Under the pieces are notes generated by a model. It was not told the DNA's origin and searched no databases. It saw only the letters and a list, made by a program, of their open reading frames with translations. Positions 15,701 to 25,305 of a stretch of 64,000 nucleotides of DNA are shown piece after piece. Position numbers and translations under genes: made by a program. Every line of letters starts with the position of its first letter. The stretch's first letter is position 1. The DNA comes from Anaerolineales bacterium UBA5195 (GTDB taxonomy: Bacteria; Chloroflexota; Anaerolineae; Anaerolineales; Villigracilaceae): assembly GCA_002412925.1 (NCBI GenBank), contig DHVZ01000059.1, positions 3,621 to 67,620 of the forward strand, read 5' to 3'.

Positions 15701-16267
15701 CTATCTCAGGTTGTTGCGATACAAGTCAAGCTGCCAGAGCAGGAACGCAGCTCCGGCCATAAGCGGGGGCAGGAAGAAGACATTGCCTGAAACCGCGCGC
15801 ACAGCAAAAAAGATGGCCGCGCCCAAAGCTGCCCCGCCCAGAAGGGCAACCTCGATGACCAGCAAAAAGCCCAGGCTTTTCCACTTGAACTTTTTGGCGG
15901 TCACAGCGCGCCAGGCAAAAGCGCTCTCAAGCCCGTTGTTTTGTTCGATATAGTAATCCTTGATCTGGTTCAGCGCCTGCACGCTTTCATACCACGAAGC
16001 ACGCAAGCGCGCCAGTTGCAAGATGGTCAGCAGCCCCATGCTCGCCAGGACACCGAAGAGCGCGAAGAATCCCCAATCCACCCAGTTACCGTTCAGACTC
16101 TTATCAAACTGGTAACTGACAATCGCGGCAATAAAGCTGCTGAACGTTAATAGATAAAAAGATGTGGCGCGGGAACGATCTTCGTTCGCCTGGAAAACCG
16201 TATTCGCAATATATGCGTACTCGGCTTTCAGGATTTCATCGGACGAAAGGGAGGGCTTGGGGACCAT
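15701..16267 (-). CDS. Four-helix membrane protein, function unknown
   Basis: About 188 residues. A soluble N-terminal helix (AEYAYIANTVFQANEDRSRATSF) leads into two membrane hairpins (about 38-58 and 70-92, then 135-160 and 163-183). A charged cytoplasmic helix with YESVQALNQIKDYYIEQ lies between them. The layout recalls small effector-type 2TM/4TM families such as SLATT, but I see no decisive motif and no partner enzyme. The ATG at 16267 is preferred over an upstream TTG (16288). It follows ftsZ on the same strand, separated by a palindrome. Confidence 0.55.
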   Translation of the reverse strand: MVPKPSLSSDEILKAEYAYIANTVFQANEDRSRATSFYLLTFSSFIAAIVSYQFDKSLNGNWVDWGFFALFGVLASMGLLTILQLARLRASWYESVQALNQIKDYYIEQNNGLESAFAWRAVTAKKFKWKSLGFLLVIEVALLGGAALGAAIFFAVRAVSGNVFFLPPLMAGAAFLLWQLDLYRNNLR

Positions 16268-16288
16268 AAGGATCAACTCGTGGCTCAA

Positions 16289-16315
16289 TAGGGGCGTAGC
16301 ACTGCTACGCCCCTA
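16289..16315. repeat. Palindrome downstream of ftsZ
   Basis: taggggcgtagca and tgctacgccccta are perfect 13-base complements around a single base. Such ggggcgtagca palindromes are common dispersed repeats. Lying 17 bases after the ftsZ stop, it may also end the dcw transcript. Confidence 0.6.
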
Positions 16316-16332
16316 CAGGGTGCAAATTGTTT

Positions 16333-17514
<1,182 letters not shown>

Positions 17515-17609
17515 ATTGTCCTCCTGAGATAAGTACCGGTTAGTGTGAGCGATAGTCTCGATTTTTGAAGTTGGTGACTGGCTTGCGCCATTGTTGCGAA
17601 AATTCCTGT

Positions 17610-18851
17610 TTACGGGAGCAGGCGTTTGAACAAGTTCTTGACGGTATTCCAATTTTCGCCGTCTCCTTTCTGCTGCTTTGTGCTTTTTTTGGGTCGGTGG
17701 TCTTGCAGGGGCAGGGCTTGCATGGCAGCTGCCCAGGTCAGCAGCCCGACGCTGGTGGAATAAGCTGGGGAATTGAGCTTGTCGGCCAATCCCAGCAGCT
17801 TTTCCGGCTGCGCCGTGCGGACAGGCATGCCAAGCACTTTACTCGCCAGTTGGCGAATGCCTGGTAACAGGCTGGTTCCACCGGTCAGGATCATCCCGGC
17901 GGGCAGCAGCCCGTCGTAACCTGAGCGTTTAATCTCCTGCAAAGCCAGGTCGAACATCTCTTCTACACGGGCTTCGATGATATGCGCCAGGTCCTTGCGG
18001 CTCATGCGAATGGGGCCTTCTTCGCCAAACGGCTGGATGTTGAAGGTTTCATCCATGCCCACTTCAGACTGCAGGGCATGCCCATGTTGTTTTTTGGCTT
18101 CTTCGGCATGGTTAAGCGGCAGGCGCAGGCCGTGCGCAATATCCTGCGTAATGTGGTTGCCGCCCACGGCCAGCACCATCGTATGCCAGACATCGCCATT
18201 GACGTAGATCGCCAGGTCGGTCGTGCCACCGCCGATGTCACACACCACAGCGCCCATGTTGCGCTCAGTATCGGTGAGGACGACTTCGGCAGAGGCGAGC
18301 GGGTTCAGGACAAATTGGGCCACCTGCACCCCCGCCGCGCCAACAGCCTGGCGCAAATTCTCCGCCGTGGCCGTGGCCGCCGTGATGACATGCGATTCCA
18401 CCTCCAGGCGATAACCGTGCATCCCAATCGGTTGGTGGATGCCGTCTTCGCCATCGAGGGAAAATCCGCGCTGGATAACGTGGATCACCTCGCGGCTGTT
18501 GGGGATGGCCACGCCGCGCGCGGAATCCATGGCGCGTTCAACGTCGCTTTCTTCCACCGTATGACCCGAAACAGCCACTACGCCCCGGCTGTTGACCGAA
18601 GCCACGTGCGCCCCGGCCAGGCTGACCAGCGCCGAATCAATCTTCAGCCCCGAGGTTTGCTCTGCCTGGGCCACGGAGCGGGCAATCGACTGGGAGGCGG
18701 CCGCTAAATCAACAATCACGCCCTTGCGAATGCCTTCGGAAGGCTCGATACCCACACCCATGATGCGCAGGGAATCGTCCTGTTCCACCCGGGCCACCAG
18801 GGTGCAGACTTTGGTTGTACCAACATCAATCCCAACGACGATATCATCCAT
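17610..18851 (-). CDS. ftsA: Cell division protein FtsA
   Basis: Actin-like ATPase that tethers FtsZ to the membrane. The 413 residues begin with the phosphate-1 loop VVGIDVGTTKVCTLVA. They contain the SHS2/1C insertion and CDIGGGTTDLAIY (phosphate 2), and end with an amphipathic membrane-targeting helix (NTVKNLFKRLLP). Presence of FtsA with FtsZ, rather than SepF alone, is worth noting for the lineage. It starts 3 bases after ftsQ. Confidence 0.96.
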   Translation of the reverse strand: MDDIVVGIDVGTTKVCTLVARVEQDDSLRIMGVGIEPSEGIRKGVIVDLAAASQSIARSVAQAEQTSGLKIDSALVSLAGAHVASVNSRGVVAVSGHTVEESDVERAMDSARGVAIPNSREVIHVIQRGFSLDGEDGIHQPIGMHGYRLEVESHVITAATATAENLRQAVGAAGVQVAQFVLNPLASAEVVLTDTERNMGAVVCDIGGGTTDLAIYVNGDVWHTMVLAVGGNHITQDIAHGLRLPLNHAEEAKKQHGHALQSEVGMDETFNIQPFGEEGPIRMSRKDLAHIIEARVEEMFDLALQEIKRSGYDGLLPAGMILTGGTSLLPGIRQLASKVLGMPVRTAQPEKLLGLADKLNSPAYSTSVGLLTWAAAMQALPLQDHRPKKSTKQQKGDGENWNTVKNLFKRLLP

Positions 18852-18854
18852 AGC

Positions 18855-19940
18855 TTATTGCTCCACACGATAAAAAGGAGCGCCTGGGTATTCCACATTG
18901 ATTAGCACAGGTTGAATGTTTTCCCTGGACAGGTAATCCAACATGGATTGGTAAACCTGATATTTCAGGGCTGCATCGCCATTTGAATGACCAAAATACA
19001 CTCTCCAACCACGTGGATCACTCCAACCCAGGCCATAGCCCGGATCGAAAACCAGGGCGGCGCCTTCTGGCACAAGCGGAGCGATCGTCACGATGGCTGC
19101 CGATAGGCCAGGTGTCAGGAACAGCCGCGCGCCCACTGTTTGAGCGACATTGGCGCCTTCGGGGACGGGAGGCGCACCAACCGCGGTGACCGTCACCAGC
19201 CCGGCACCCTCTCCACGTGGAGCAAATGCGTATCCATGCGCATCCACCCAGATCGTCTGACCATCTTGCAGCCAGGCTACCACCGGCTGGCGTTCCCTGA
19301 CCGTCACCACGACACTGGCAGGAAGGTTCACTTCGACGCTGGCAACAGCAATATCCGGGAAGGTCGCCAGGATGTTGTATTCAATTTGCGCCGGATTGAG
19401 GAGGGCCGCCGGCTGGTTCGCCACTCCTAAAATACTGGCAATTTGCTGGGCGCTCACACGGCTGTTTCCAAGAATGCTTGCATCACGCACAATAAATGGA
19501 TCCATCGAAAACAGATAATAGAGACCGGTGGCGCACAGCGCAACGAGCAGGAAGGATAACAGGCGCGGTCCAAGACCAATCTTCGGCATGCTTATCGCTG
19601 GAGCCTTGGGCTGGCCATAACTCTCTGCCCGGCCATAAGGCGCGCTCATGGCAATATCGTAGCGATGGCGAAAGCGGCTCGTCGAAGCAGGAGACAGGCT
19701 GGTCTTGGGCGAAGTCGAAGGGCGGGGGGACAAGGCCCGTTCGGCTTTGGGCTTGGCAGCAGATTTGGGTGCGGGAATCAGCTTGAGCTTAAACTTGGGC
19801 TGATCCACCGGTTTGGGCGTGGCTGCCGGTTTTGGCTTGGAGACTGTTTTTGGCGCCATCTTCTCCCGCCGTTTTTGTTCTTCTTCCTTGCGGCGGCGGA
19901 TGGCTTCAGCGCGGGTAATGGTGGTGCGGTCGGGGCTCAT
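18855..19940 (-). CDS. ftsQ: Cell division protein FtsQ/DivIB with long basic N-terminus
   Basis: Bitopic divisome protein linking early and late division proteins. The 361 residues have a cytoplasmic tail of about 120 residues that is Lys/Pro/Ser-rich. One membrane helix follows (about 126-145, LLSFLLVALCATGLYYLF), then the POTRA domain (from FIVRDASILGNSRVSAQQIASILGV) and the FtsQ beta domain (VVVTVRERQPVVAWLQDG). FtsQ tails are usually 20-60 residues, so this one is long. It overlaps ddl by four bases (ATGA). Confidence 0.92.
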   Translation of the reverse strand: MSPDRTTITRAEAIRRRKEEEQKRREKMAPKTVSKPKPAATPKPVDQPKFKLKLIPAPKSAAKPKAERALSPRPSTSPKTSLSPASTSRFRHRYDIAMSAPYGRAESYGQPKAPAISMPKIGLGPRLLSFLLVALCATGLYYLFSMDPFIVRDASILGNSRVSAQQIASILGVANQPAALLNPAQIEYNILATFPDIAVASVEVNLPASVVVTVRERQPVVAWLQDGQTIWVDAHGYAFAPRGEGAGLVTVTAVGAPPVPEGANVAQTVGARLFLTPGLSAAIVTIAPLVPEGAALVFDPGYGLGWSDPRGWRVYFGHSNGDAALKYQVYQSMLDYLSRENIQPVLINVEYPGAPFYRVEQ

Positions 19941-21058
19941 ACGTCCCTCCGGTACTGGCGCACGGTGCGGTCACGTTCAGCTTTGCGTTCCAGGGCCAAT
20001 TCAATCAAACGATCAATCAATGAAGCATAGGGCAGGCCGCTGGCCTCCCAAAGTTTCGGGTACATGCTGATTTTGGTGAAGCCGGGAATGGTGTTGAGTT
20101 CGTTCAGGAAAATCTCCCCGGTTTTGGGATCAAGCAGGAAATCGACACGCGCCATGCCGCAGCCGTCAATGGCTTTGAAGGCGCGCACCGCGAGCTCCTT
20201 GATCAATGCCGCCTGGGCCTCACTTAAAGCCGCCGGAATGCAAAATTCCGAGTTGTCGAGGACATATTTGGCATCATAGGAATAAAAATCTGCGCCCGGG
20301 ATGATTTCGCCTGGCAAGGAGGCCTGCGGGTTGTCGTTGCCCAATACCGAAATTTCGATTTCACGCGGGTTGGGCACACCGCGCTCGACCAGCACGCGCC
20401 GGTCATATTGAGCGGCTTCCATCAAACCCTCGGCAAGATCGGAACGCGAACGGCATTTGGTCACGCCCACAGACGACCCAAGGTTGGCCGGTTTGACAAA
20501 TAATGGGTAAGCGCTGACACTCTCAGCACGCCTGATGACGCTTTCCAAATCCTGCTCAATTTCTGAACGCAGCACCACAACCGATTCAACCACCGGGATA
20601 TGGTTGGCAATCATGACATCCTTGAAGACGCCTTTCTCCATACCCACCGAGGAACCGATCACGCCCGCGCCCACATAGGCCACATCTGCCATTTCGAACA
20701 GTCCCTGGAGAGTGCCGTCTTCGCCGTAAGTGCCGTGCAGCGCCGGGAAATAAACATCTACACCAGCAATTTTTTCATGTTTATCAGCCCGCCAAACAAA
20801 CAACCCCGGCTTCGAGGGGTCCGGGAGAAGGCTGGCGGGGAGCAGGGGCTCGGTTATCCCCTGCTCGAAGGCCGCCAGCGCATTCTGTCCCGTGAGCCAC
20901 GTGCCAGTATGCGTGATGCCGACTTCGATCACGTTGTACCTGGCCGGGTCGAGCACCGACAGCACCGAACGGGCCGACATGAGTGAGACTTCATGTTCGC
21001 CAGAGCGGCCGCCAAAGATCACGGCGATGGTGCGTTTGGTGTTCGTTGAGGTTGTCAT
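19937..21058 (-). CDS. ddl: D-alanine--D-alanine ligase
   Basis: ATP-grasp enzyme that joins two D-alanines for the peptidoglycan stem peptide. The 373-residue protein shows VIFGGRSGEHEVSLMSA, ALHGTYGEDGTLQGLFE, the ATP-binding stretch FVKPANLGSSVGVTK and the metal-binding LNELNTIPGFTKISMYP. The insertion between the N-terminal and central domains matches the longer DdlA-type enzymes. ATG at 21058 overlaps the murB stop as ATGA. Its product feeds MurF, encoded in the same cluster. Confidence 0.97.
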   Translation of the reverse strand: MTTSTNTKRTIAVIFGGRSGEHEVSLMSARSVLSVLDPARYNVIEVGITHTGTWLTGQNALAAFEQGITEPLLPASLLPDPSKPGLFVWRADKHEKIAGVDVYFPALHGTYGEDGTLQGLFEMADVAYVGAGVIGSSVGMEKGVFKDVMIANHIPVVESVVVLRSEIEQDLESVIRRAESVSAYPLFVKPANLGSSVGVTKCRSRSDLAEGLMEAAQYDRRVLVERGVPNPREIEISVLGNDNPQASLPGEIIPGADFYSYDAKYVLDNSEFCIPAALSEAQAALIKELAVRAFKAIDGCGMARVDFLLDPKTGEIFLNELNTIPGFTKISMYPKLWEASGLPYASLIDRLIELALERKAERDRTVRQYRRDV

Positions 21059-21969
21059 TTCCAATCACCAATCAATTCGACTTCCAACTCAAGATTAATC
21101 GCAAATTTCTCAAAAACAGTCTTCTGGGCAAGCTCGATCAATGCTTTCACGTCTGCGGCGCGGGTTTCGCCATTGTTGATGAAAAAATTCCCATGGAGGG
21201 TGCTGATCTCGGCATTGCCGACGCGCGCGCCTTTCAGCCCGGCAGCTTCGATCAGGCGTCCGGAAAAATCACCGGGCGGGTTCTTGAACATCGAACCCAT
21301 GCTCGCGCCCGGCGGCTGGGTGGCCTTCCGCCGTTCGGTTAATTGGGCAATTGTAGTCTTAATTGTTTCAGCATCGGCATTTTTTAATCTAAATTCTGCC
21401 GCAAGAACAACGCCTTTGATTTCACCGCGTTTCAGGCTGCTCGTGCGGTAGCTGTAGGCCAGCTTCTCCACAGGCCACGATTCGCGCCCAGCCTCGGTCA
21501 GCACTTCGACGCGCAGCAGGTCGCGGGCGGTGTCGCCGCCAAAGGCTCCGGCATTGCCATAAACGGCCCCGCCCACCGTACCAGGAACTGTCGCAGCCCA
21601 TTCCAGACCGGAAAATCCCTGCGCGGCGGCGCGGTGAGCCAGGTTGGAAAAAACCACGCCAGATTCGGCCCAAACACTTGGTTCCGCGCCCGGGCGGAAT
21701 TCGGTCGCCTTGGCCTTGTTCAGGATCACGACACCCCGAATGCCTTTGTCGCTGACCAGCAGGTTCGACCCGCCCCCGAGCAGGGTGAAGGCCAGTTGCG
21801 CATCCTGGCAGGCTTGCACCGCATGGGCAAGTTCGTCAGCATTGCGGGCAGTGACCAGCACATCTGCCGGGCCGCCAATGCGCGCGGAGGTGTAGGGCGC
21901 GAGGGGCACGTTCTCCTGCACCTGGTCACTAAACCGCTTACGCAAATCAGCCGTCAAAATCGTGGTCAC
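21055..21969 (-). CDS. murB: UDP-N-acetylenolpyruvoylglucosamine reductase MurB
   Basis: FAD-dependent reductase making UDP-MurNAc. The 304-residue protein has the FAD-binding PCMH fold (LLGGGSNLLVSDKGIRGVVI), GLEWAATVPGTVGGAVYGNAGAFGGD, YSYRTSSLK, and the type II ending GSMFKNPPG with GAEAGLKGARVGNAEIS-like features and a C-terminal catalytic Glu region. The start is either TTG at 21975 or GTG at 21969; GTG is preferred because an AGG lies six bases before it. It is separated from the upstream 66-residue gene by a hairpin. Confidence 0.95.
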   Translation of the reverse strand: MTTILTADLRKRFSDQVQENVPLAPYTSARIGGPADVLVTARNADELAHAVQACQDAQLAFTLLGGGSNLLVSDKGIRGVVILNKAKATEFRPGAEPSVWAESGVVFSNLAHRAAAQGFSGLEWAATVPGTVGGAVYGNAGAFGGDTARDLLRVEVLTEAGRESWPVEKLAYSYRTSSLKRGEIKGVVLAAEFRLKNADAETIKTTIAQLTERRKATQPPGASMGSMFKNPPGDFSGRLIEAAGLKGARVGNAEISTLHGNFFINNGETRAADVKALIELAQKTVFEKFAINLELEVELIGDWK

Positions 21970-21994
21970 TGTCAACCTGCTCTCAAATTATCCC

Positions 21995-22045
21995 TGGAGC
22001 GCTGAAACGCTGCTACCGCAGTAAAAAAAATACTTCTGCGCTCCA
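21995..22045. other. Hairpin between the 66-residue gene and murB
   Basis: The outer arms tggagcgc (21995-22002) and gcgctcca (22038-22045) and partly complementary inner arms around an A run form a long interrupted hairpin. It is inside the dcw transcript, so attenuation or mRNA processing is possible. Confidence 0.4.
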
Positions 22046-22055
22046 AAGTCTCAAA

Positions 22056-22256
22056 CTACCTATCTGTGCTTTTCAAGTGCCCAATGAGCTTCGTCAGGGT
22101 CCCTTTGACATCGGTTGTCGTTGATGTTTCGCCAAAGGGTCGGAATGGGCGGCGCTTGTTGCTGGGGTCTGGGTCAGGCACATCGCCCAGCACCATTTTC
22201 AGGGGCGGCAGGGCCAGTATTTCCGATTTGTAGGTGAGTTTTTTATTTGTAGTCAT
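22056..22256 (-). CDS. 66-residue basic protein in the dcw cluster, unknown
   Basis: Reads MTTNKKLTYKSEILALPPLK, then a Pro/Asp-rich middle (VPDPDPSNKRRPFRPFGE), and ends GTLTKLIGHLKSTDR. It starts 31 bases after murC, with a gaggtttg ribosome-binding site before ATG 22256; a longer reading overlaps murC and has no support. No membrane helix, signal or known domain is visible. Conserved position between murC and murB in relatives would mark it as a true cell-wall gene; from one sequence I can only say it looks translated. Confidence 0.5.
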   Translation of the reverse strand: MTTNKKLTYKSEILALPPLKMVLGDVPDPDPSNKRRPFRPFGETSTTTDVKGTLTKLIGHLKSTDR

Positions 22257-22287
22257 CACAAACCTCGCTTTGAATGGCGGCTGCGCG

Positions 22288-23682
22288 CTAGCGCATCCGC
22301 AGGCGGGCCAGCACCTCGGCGCTGACACTATCGGCGTCCCCGGCAGACATGACAATCAACACGTCGCCAGGCTCAAGATGAGAAACCAGATAATTGCTGA
22401 TCTCCGGCAGGCTGGCAATAAAATGCGCTGACGGGTTGTTCATGGAATAGACCACTTTTTCTGCCGAAAAATCCTGTTTCGGTTCGCGCGCTGCATATAC
22501 TTCGCTGACAATGATTTCATCAGCCTCGCCAAAGGCTGCCACAAAATCGTCGAAGAGGGTCTGCGTGCGCGAATAGGTGTGAGGCTGCCAGACAGCCCAG
22601 ATACGTTTGGCCGGGAAGCAGGCGCGGGCGGCATCCAGCGTGGCGCTGATTTCGGTGGGATGGTGAGCGTAATCATCGATGACGATCACACCATTGACCT
22701 CGCCCTTGATTTCGAAGCGCCGGGCGATGCCCTTGAACTCGCTCAGGGCTTTTGCCGCGTCGGGCAGGTCGTAACCCATCAGCCCGGCCACGCCCAGGGT
22801 CGCCAGCGCATTGCGGACGTTGTGCAGCCCTGGCACGCGCAGTTGAATCCCTGAAACGTAATTCGGGCCGGATCGCAGCCGGGCAACGGCATTGAAGGTA
22901 AACCCGCCGAGGCTGTTGGTCATTACATTCTGCGCCAAAATCCATTCGGTGCCTTTGGTATTCTGGTTTTCAGCAATGCGGTAACCGACGACACGTTTGC
23001 CCATCTGGCGGGCTTGCTTGGCAAGCTCAATGGCGCCCATATCCTCGCCAGAGATGACCAGGGCGCCGTCTTCTGGCACCAGCCTGGCAAAGTCCAAGAA
23101 AGCGGCGCGGAACTCTGCTACAGTGGGGTAAATATCGGGGTGGTCGTGTTCGATATTGGTGACCACTTCGAACCGCGGTTTCAGGCCCAGGAACATGCGG
23201 TCATATTCATCGGCTTCGATGACAAAGGCCCTGCCCTTGCCAGCCCTGGCATTGATGCCAAAATTCTGCAAGACACCACCCACGATGAAGGATGGCTCTG
23301 CGCCAAGCTGGCAGAGCGTCCAGGCGATCATGGCTGTGGTGGTGGTCTTGCCGTGTGTCCCGGCAACCGCCACGCCATCCTTGCCTTCCATCATGCGCCC
23401 CAGGAAATCAGCGCGTTTGTAAACCGGGATTCCCGCAGCCAGGGCCGCCAGCACCTCGGGGTTGTCATCGGGGATGGCAGAAGAGCGCACCACCCAGTCA
23501 GCGCCGGTTACATTTCCCGCGGCGTGTCCCACAGAAACGATTGCGCCCGCAGTTTTTAGTTCGGCAGCCAGGGGGGAAAGCGCGCGGTCAGAGCCGCTCA
23601 CCCGGTAGCCCTGCTCGAGCAGGAGTCGGGCGATGGCAGAGAGTCCGCTACCTCCAATCCCAATGAAATGAACGTTTGTCAT
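22288..23682 (-). CDS. murC: UDP-N-acetylmuramate--L-alanine ligase MurC
   Basis: Adds L-alanine to UDP-MurNAc. The 464 residues show the Rossmann start VHFIGIGGSGLSAIARLLLE, the ATP loop AGTHGKTTTTAMIA near 105-118, EADEYDRMF, NIEHDHPDIY, and the C-terminal domain with DDYAHHPTEI and WQPHTYSRT. The ATG at 23682 starts directly at the Rossmann motif, 2 bases after the cvpA-like stop. Normal length. Confidence 0.97.
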   Translation of the reverse strand: MTNVHFIGIGGSGLSAIARLLLEQGYRVSGSDRALSPLAAELKTAGAIVSVGHAAGNVTGADWVVRSSAIPDDNPEVLAALAAGIPVYKRADFLGRMMEGKDGVAVAGTHGKTTTTAMIAWTLCQLGAEPSFIVGGVLQNFGINARAGKGRAFVIEADEYDRMFLGLKPRFEVVTNIEHDHPDIYPTVAEFRAAFLDFARLVPEDGALVISGEDMGAIELAKQARQMGKRVVGYRIAENQNTKGTEWILAQNVMTNSLGGFTFNAVARLRSGPNYVSGIQLRVPGLHNVRNALATLGVAGLMGYDLPDAAKALSEFKGIARRFEIKGEVNGVIVIDDYAHHPTEISATLDAARACFPAKRIWAVWQPHTYSRTQTLFDDFVAAFGEADEIIVSEVYAAREPKQDFSAEKVVYSMNNPSAHFIASLPEISNYLVSHLEPGDVLIVMSAGDADSVSAEVLARLRMR

Positions 23683-23684
23683 GG

Positions 23685-24212
23685 TTAGATGAAGACCACC
23701 AGAACGAAAATGAAGCACAACATGACGGCAAAGTAGATGGCTGGTTCGCCCAGCAGCCGAGGCGCCAGCATGGGGATCAGGCGGAGCGCCATATCACCCA
23801 TGGTCGTGCCCGCCACAGGGGCTGTGATGTATTCAAAAGGATAATTGGCCTGGTGAATATAAAACCAGACTGTGCCAATGACGAAATACCCGTTCAAAGC
23901 GCCCAGGATGAAACCAAGCAGGCTGTCTTGCAGTTTCTCACGAACGGCTTTGCCTGCCAGACGTGAAAGCCCTACAGTTTGATAGCCAAAAAAGACCAGC
24001 GTCACAACGATAACGATCCGGATCCAGAAGATGGCCGTGCCATCCTGTGGCAAGCTGTTGATCAACGGCACATAGCGCTCAAGCAAGCGGTTGAAAGCCA
24101 GCGCCAGGAAGACGCTGAAAGAGACCAGTAGTTCCTTGGCCCAGCCGCGCATCATGCCAATCAGGCCAAACAAGACTACCAGCAACCAGAAGGCAAAAGT
24201 AAGACTAATCAT
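23685..24212 (-). CDS. CvpA-family membrane protein
   Basis: A 175-residue protein with four membrane helices and the CvpA pattern (FGLIGMMRGWAKELLVSFSVFLALAFNRLLE, then a loop and LGFILGALNGYFVIGTVW). CvpA homologues are named for colicin V production but act more broadly in envelope homeostasis. Placement inside a dcw cluster, overlapping murG by 8 bases and ahead of murC by 2, is unusual. It points to a role linked to wall synthesis or division here. Confidence 0.75.
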   Translation of the reverse strand: MISLTFAFWLLVVLFGLIGMMRGWAKELLVSFSVFLALAFNRLLERYVPLINSLPQDGTAIFWIRIVIVVTLVFFGYQTVGLSRLAGKAVREKLQDSLLGFILGALNGYFVIGTVWFYIHQANYPFEYITAPVAGTTMGDMALRLIPMLAPRLLGEPAIYFAVMLCFIFVLVVFI

Positions 24213-25305
24213 GTTGATCTCCAGCCAGCTCGCACAATTGCGCCGCGATTTTTCCTGCTGCTTCGGGCTCTCGCAAAGCCATCATTGCCGTGCGCATCGC
24301 ATCCAGTTTTTCTGGAGTTTCCAGTAATTTCTCGATTGTTAGATAAAGGCCGCTTTTCAATTTGGCATCTTCGATCATCAGAGCCGCCCCGCGCTGGACA
24401 AGCGCATCGGCGTTGACTTTCTGGTAGCGCCATGCGTGCGGGTATGGCACCAAAATGGCCGGGATGCCGAACAGGGGATATTCTCCTAATGTGGATGCTC
24501 CGGCGCGAGAAACGGCCAAATCGGCGGCTGACAAGGCCGCGCCCATGTCTTCATGCAGGTAAGGATAGGCATGATAGCGTTTGGCCTGCTCCTTCGAAAG
24601 GGTCTCTTGTTTTGCTTCCACCAGGGGCCAATCCAATTCACCGCTGATATGGATGACTTCGACCTGTTCTAACAGGGTTGAGAGATGCTCGAGCAAAGCC
24701 AGGTTGATCGAACGCGCACCTTTGCTGCCGCCGAAGACCAGCACAACTGGCAAATCTGTTTGGATGCCCAGGCGTTTGCGGGCTACAGGTTTCTTCCAAT
24801 TCGACAGTTCAGGACGCACCGGGTAACCGGTCACCAACAGATTGGCGTTGCGAGGGAAAAACAGTTTCGATTCTTCGGTGGTCAGGATGATACGTTTTGC
24901 AAAATATGCCAGCGCTTTGAGCGCCATCCCGGGTTCGATATCAGGCACGTATAAAAGTGACGGGAGCTTGCGCCCGGCCAACGCCATAGGAACCGCCACA
25001 AAGCCACCCGTAAAAAACAAGACATCCGGTTTGAACTCGCTCAGTATCTTGCGCGAGGCAAACACACCCTGGCTGAGCGCCGCCAAGTTTCCGGGCAGCT
25101 TTCTCAAGTCTACCCCGTGAAGACCTGCAGCCGGGATGGCCTTAAACGGAACGGAGGCTCGTTCCACGAGCCTGGCTTCCATGCCGCCTTCGCCGCCCAC
25201 CCAGAGTGTTTCCACGTCTGGGCGAATGACCTTGAGTGCGTTATGAACGGCTAATGCGGGATAAACCCCGCCGCCGGTTCCGCCCGCGCAAATCAGTATT
25301 CGCAC
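24205..25305 (-). CDS. murG: Lipid II synthase MurG
   Basis: GT28 glycosyltransferase that adds GlcNAc to lipid I at the inner membrane face. The 366-residue protein starts RILICAGGTGGGVYPALAVHNAL. The second motif VLVFGGSKGARSINLAL and VSRAGASTLGEYPLFGIPAILVPYPHA are the UDP-GlcNAc site. Well-studied MurG proteins read GGTGGH at the first loop; here Gly replaces the His. GTG at 25305 follows ggagaaac at normal distance and lies 65 bases inside the end of ftsW. Confidence 0.94.
   Translation of the reverse strand: MRILICAGGTGGGVYPALAVHNALKVIRPDVETLWVGGEGGMEARLVERASVPFKAIPAAGLHGVDLRKLPGNLAALSQGVFASRKILSEFKPDVLFFTGGFVAVPMALAGRKLPSLLYVPDIEPGMALKALAYFAKRIILTTEESKLFFPRNANLLVTGYPVRPELSNWKKPVARKRLGIQTDLPVVLVFGGSKGARSINLALLEHLSTLLEQVEVIHISGELDWPLVEAKQETLSKEQAKRYHAYPYLHEDMGAALSAADLAVSRAGASTLGEYPLFGIPAILVPYPHAWRYQKVNADALVQRGAALMIEDAKLKSGLYLTIEKLLETPEKLDAMRTAMMALREPEAAGKIAAQLCELAGDQHD

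Noticed and set aside
23505..23515. ccggttacatt resembling half of the LacI operator
   Set aside because: It lies inside murC, only one half matches, and it codes for conserved-looking protein sequence; probably chance.
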